A stretch of 18,258 nucleotides of DNA, taken from assembly GCF_000275845.1 (NCBI RefSeq), contig NW_006766994.1, forward strand, positions 1 to 18,258. The letters run 5' to 3'. Below the pieces are notes generated by a model. The model saw nothing but the letters and a program-made list of their open reading frames with translations. It was not told the origin of the DNA and did no database searches. Source of the stretch: Dichomitus squalens LYAD-421 SS1. Taxonomy: Eukaryota > Basidiomycota > Agaricomycetes > Polyporales > Polyporaceae. Below, piece after piece: positions 16,401 through 18,258 of the stretch. A program made the position numbers and the translations under genes. The first letter of the stretch is position 1. Every line of letters starts with the position of its first letter.

Positions 16401-18090
16401 AAGGGAGCTGATCGATGTGGGGGATGTCGGAAGGGAACCGGTCGGAGAAGGTGGTCTTCATGGCGGTATTTTCACGGTCTAGGGTCTCGAGGAGAGCGAG
16501 GCGTTCGACGTGTGTGCGGACAGCGGAGATAGTGAGGGAGGTGGTGTCAGGAACAGCGGTGTCGGCAGCCAGTCGCTGGGGGGCTGTGTGTGTCAAAAGG
16601 TCGCAGAGGACGTCGCGCTGCACGTTCTGCGCATCCAAACGTCGTTCACGTGGAGTCCGCTGGGGCGGAGTAGGAAGGGGAGGGGGAGAGAGGAGGTTGC
16701 GACCAGTGGATTTGTTGAGGAGCGTGTGTGCGGCGTGATCTTCAACGATGCTGTTTGATTCGAGCCAGGTCTTGCCTAATATTACAGGGGCACACAGATT
16801 ATCGACAACGATAGCGCGACACACGCGAGACGACCATGAAAAATCCGGTAAAAGAACTCTCAACTTCACCCATTCCTCACTCCTCATGCCTTCCGAAACC
16901 TTTCCCCATGCGTCTCCCAGCCTATGTGCAGTGGGGAGCCGCCGTAGCGGCACTCCCATGGATACAGCGACGTCGCGCCTAACCAACACTGGACCAGCAC
17001 CGCCATCAATGAGCATGTCAAAAACGGGGGCATCGGGATCGGGCACAAGGCGCGCACGAAGAAAGGTTTGTGGGGCAAAAAGAGGGGGCACGCACGATTC
17101 GTCAGAGTCAGAACCAGTGCCGAGGATGCCTGTAGTGTGTGCCAAGGGAGAGGATCCTACAGCGGCAATAGCGGCGATGGTGGTAGGTTCGACTTCTGGA
17201 GACTCCTCGTTCACGCTGGCGATGATGCGCTTCGGGCGAACATTTTCCTTGGACGCTTGGCTTTGGGTGGTGAGGTGCGGGTACTTGGTGGTGAGGGGGA
17301 TGTACGTGGCACCGTCCGGGGCACCGTTGGGGCAGTTCCCGGACATGTGAGTGGAGCTGACGACGTTGAGGCGTCGGCATTTGAAACATCCCTTGTTAGA
17401 CGTCAAGATTTGTCGCTCCGCTGCGGTGAGCTGAGGGAGCGAAGCCTTGGTCGAGGAGCCAGAGGTGACAGGAGGATTGCCACGGCGGCCGCCCGGAGCT
17501 GGGTTGGCCGCGAGGATCTGCATGATGACGTCGACTTGACGTCGGCGTTGGTCATCGGCACGAGCACACGCCGATTTCCATCGGACATATTGGTCGAGCG
17601 GAATCGCTTGGATGTCGTCCGACTGGATGAGCGGGCGGAGGCTGTCGCAGACGCGAGTCTCGATGATGAGTCGCAGTCCCTCGGTTGAGAAGCGAGACGA
17701 GGAAGCGCGTAACTGGGTGTTGAGGACCTCGAGTCCCAAGACAAAATCCAGGAAAGTCTGGTTCTCGCGCTGTCTGGCATTCATGATCTGAGTCTTGATG
17801 TCGACGTCCCAGTTCATGGGGAGGTGATTCGCGCGTAGCTCAGCGAGGAATTCGTCGAAATCCATGCCATCGAAGCGGCAGCTGTCGGTGCGGTACCAGT
17901 CGCGGATAATGTCGTGGGAGATATACATGCAGGCCTTGAATACCTTGTCCTCTTCGGCGATGTTGCGGTCGCGGAAGAATTGGAGGCATCCGTGTTCCCA
18001 GGCGTTGATGACGGAGGGGGTGATGTTGCCATTACCGATTCCAGGTGCCGATTTCGGGATCATCATGACCGGAGCGTCGCCAGGAGGCAT
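13429..18090 (-). CDS. Chromovirus Gag-Pol polyprotein
   Basis: A single uninterrupted frame of 1553 residues. Gag occupies about 1-230 and ends with a zinc knuckle C235, C238, H248, C253 (CX2CX9HX4C, wider than the usual CX2CX4HX4C). The aspartic protease has D362 in FDMLIDGGAGPVLV and a later VILG (about 436-439). Reverse transcriptase spans about 590-770 with D670 in KLDMTNSFFQ and the YIDD box at 732-735. RNase H shows D888 (SCDAS), the EKE at 928-930, D955 (FTDHRTLE) and D998 (VADALSR). Integrase has an HHCC zinc site (H1113, H1118, C1149, C1152) and catalytic D1182, D1242, E1278 with exact D-35-E spacing. A GPY-type motif (YDGPYKI, about 1427) precedes a C-terminal chromodomain (about 1494-1543, FLVHWKGFPSSHDSWLPGSE) that in relatives targets integration to marked chromatin. 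Gag and Pol share one frame, so no frameshift separates them. Most overlapping frames on both strands are shadows. Confidence 0.96.
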   Translation of the reverse strand: MPPGDAPVMMIPKSAPGIGNGNITPSVINAWEHGCLQFFRDRNIAEEDKVFKACMYISHDIIRDWYRTDSCRFDGMDFDEFLAELRANHLPMNWDVDIKTQIMNARQRENQTFLDFVLGLEVLNTQLRASSSRFSTEGLRLIIETRVCDSLRPLIQSDDIQAIPLDQYVRWKSACARADDQRRRQVDVIMQILAANPAPGGRRGNPPVTSGSSTKASLPQLTAAERQILTSNKGCFKCRRLNVVSSTHMSGNCPNGAPDGATYIPLTTKYPHLTTQSQASKENVRPKRIIASVNEESPEVEPTTIAAIAAVGSSPLAHTTGILGTGSDSDESCVPPLFAPQTFLRARLVPDPDAPVFDMLIDGGAGPVLVRRDVAVSMGVPLRRLPTAHRLGDAWGKVSEGMRSEEWVKLRVLLPDFSWSSRVCRAIVVDNLCAPVILGKTWLESNSIVEDHAAHTLLNKSTGRNLLSPPPLPTPPQRTPRERRLDAQNVQRDVLCDLLTHTAPQRLAADTAVPDTTSLTISAVRTHVERLALLETLDRENTAMKTTFSDRFPSDIPHIDQLPSDVHHRFILKDANLVIARRQYDCPKKYREVWKSLLDEHIAAGRLRESDSPYASPAFLIPKSDPTAKPRWVNDYRALNSNTVADMHPLPRVSDILADCAKGKIWGKLDMTNSFFQTRVHPDDVKYTAVTTPFGLFEWTVMPQGCRNAPSTHQRRMNKALRHLIGTVCHVYIDDIIIWSQTLEEHRRNVQRVLQALRDAHLYCSDKKTQLFLLEVDFLGHHISARGVEPDKQKIDKILNWPTPRSATAVRAFLGLVRYVASFLPDLASHSVVLTPLTSKDAEKSWPDWQPAHQDAFDAIKKLVCSHRCLTVIDHDALDANSIFVSCDASDLRTGAMLSFGPTLESARPVAFESAHLSGAELNYPVHEKELLAIVRALKKWRVDLLGVPFTVFTDHRTLENFHRQRDFSRRQARWQEFLAQYDFEIRYLKGEDNVVADALSRMDFSAHSSCAAVTEMRQATRALRLCSSGSNERDGASALVAAVPHGSLRVSTDPAWLDAIRTGYLSDKWCHRLRENVGTLGIRETDGLLFVGNRLAIPRIPHIREGIFRCAHDALGHFGFEKSYAALRDAYYWPNMRKELAELYIPSCDDCQRNKGSTSKPSGPLHPLPIPHARGETATIDFVGPLPPDSGFDCLCTITDPLGADIRLIPTQTNVTAEEFAVQFFDGWYCENGLPLHIVSDRDKLFTSAFWTSLHKLTGVKLKMSTSFHPQTDGSSERTNKTVIQCLRYHVARNQRGWVRALPRVRFGIMSAINASTGFSRFQLHIGRQPRILPPILSADAQSVALDAPDETRLAENILSSIETDVFEAQDNLLAAKLAQITAANRGRSEDPPYAVGDLVLLSTFHRRRDYMRKGDNRVAKFVVRYDGPYKIIRAFPGSSSYTLELPPSMCMFPTFHSSLLKPFRTNDDSLFPSRAFVAPPPIFTEDGIEEQEVEAIIDHRRRGRGFRFLVHWKGFPSSHDSWLPGSECKDLAALDAYLVDHPALRSAFPDI

Positions 18091-18258
18091 GTTGCGCGGG
18101 GTGAGATGGATATATGCAGGTGGGGAGCTGGGGGAGACGGGGAAGGGGACTCGGAGAGCGCCCGGGGGGTTCGAACGTTGGGTAGTAGTGCGTCTCGGAT
18201 GAGTGCCGCGGGCTCCAAACTGCGTCCGCGGAGGACAGTGATTGCAGGGATGCGAGTG
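18091..18258 (-). other. 5' leader of the chromovirus, incomplete
   Basis: The 168 nt before the Gag-Pol ATG, reading on the minus strand from the window edge, contain no copy of the 3' LTR end and no evident primer-binding site beside one. The leader is C-rich near the ATG. The 5' LTR must lie further right. An upstream TGG at about 18216 resembles the start of a primer-binding site but is not preceded by an LTR end. Confidence 0.55.

Larger units (their letters stand above)
13222..18258 (-). mobile_element. Ty3/Gypsy chromovirus LTR retrotransposon, 5' end outside window
   Basis: The element reads on the minus strand: 5' leader (18258-18091, incomplete), one Gag-Pol frame (18090-13429), polypurine tract (13420-13407) and 3' LTR (13406-13222). 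The order protease, reverse transcriptase, RNase H, integrase and a C-terminal chromodomain identifies the chromovirus branch of Ty3/Gypsy (Metaviridae). The 5' LTR and primer-binding site lie beyond the right edge. Lack of stops or frameshifts over 4.7 kb suggests a recent and possibly still mobile insertion. The base immediately outside the LTR starts CGGGA (13217-13221) in plus orientation, the candidate 5-bp target duplication, which cannot be confirmed without the other end. Confidence 0.92.

Noticed and set aside
13870..17688. Several plus-strand frames of 100-200 codons inside the chromovirus
   Set aside because: They are antisense shadows of a fully recognisable Gag-Pol frame; none has a recognisable product.
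18165..18180. GGTTCGAAC resembling a tRNA B box
   Set aside because: Flanking bases do not form a T-arm stem and no A box or acceptor stem is present on either strand.
18200..18220. TGGAGCC in element orientation as a primer-binding site
   Set aside because: The sequence just before it does not match the 3' LTR end, so it is not next to a 5' LTR.
1..18258. CRISPR array, operon or bacterial defence system
   Set aside because: The genes carry spliceosomal introns and are of fungal type; no spaced identical repeats or bacterial gene neighbourhoods are present.

Overview
The window looks like nuclear DNA of a filamentous basidiomycete, probably an Agaricomycete of the Polyporales type. The reasons are short spliceosomal introns (52-83 nt) in most host genes, GC-rich coding sequence, ribosomal protein and Rpd3-type histone deacetylase sequences of fungal type, a secreted WSC protein, a basidiomycete-style F-box protein with an acidic tail, and a Ty3/Gypsy chromovirus. 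The taxon is an inference; no marker gene fixes the species.

Layout from left to right. (1) 1-562: no gene, but a degenerate 21-bp tandem repeat. (2) 563-1456, minus: arrestin-like protein whose C-terminal half is not recognisable. (3) 1878-2787, plus: complete five-exon gene for ribosomal protein uL1 (RPL10A; yeast RPL1), divergent from the arrestin gene. (4) 2788-3794: about 1 kb without a gene. (5) 3795-5062, minus: five-exon atypical short-chain dehydrogenase/NmrA-type NAD(P)-binding protein. (6) 5063-6756: 1.7 kb without a complete gene; one mitochondrial-presequence-like exon stands alone. (7) 6757-7509, plus: two-exon secreted protein with two WSC domains. (8) 7708-9796, minus: seven-exon class I (Rpd3-type) histone deacetylase, tail-to-tail with the WSC gene. 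(9) 10411-12213, plus: F-box protein, divergent from the deacetylase. (10) 12214-13221: gene-poor stretch with one orphan coding-like exon and a strong hairpin. (11) 13222-18258, minus: Ty3/Gypsy chromovirus, running off the right edge, with a 185-bp 3' LTR, a polypurine tract, and one uninterrupted 1553-codon Gag-Pol frame ending in a chromodomain.

The host genes are unrelated housekeeping, cell-surface and regulatory genes and do not form a cluster or pathway. Promoters are shared between arrestin/RPL10A and deacetylase/F-box, and 3' ends face each other at WSC/deacetylase. The most notable points are the apparently intact single-frame chromovirus with an unusual protease active-site triplet (DGG) and a wide zinc knuckle, its short LTR with a 24-bp internal duplication, a GC-AG intron in the deacetylase, and very short first exons (5 and 6 coding nt) in RPL10A and the F-box gene. 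I did not find a convincing novel multi-gene system. All exon boundaries were worked out by hand from reading frame, splice-site dinucleotides and recalled family conservation; no alignment or RNA evidence was available.
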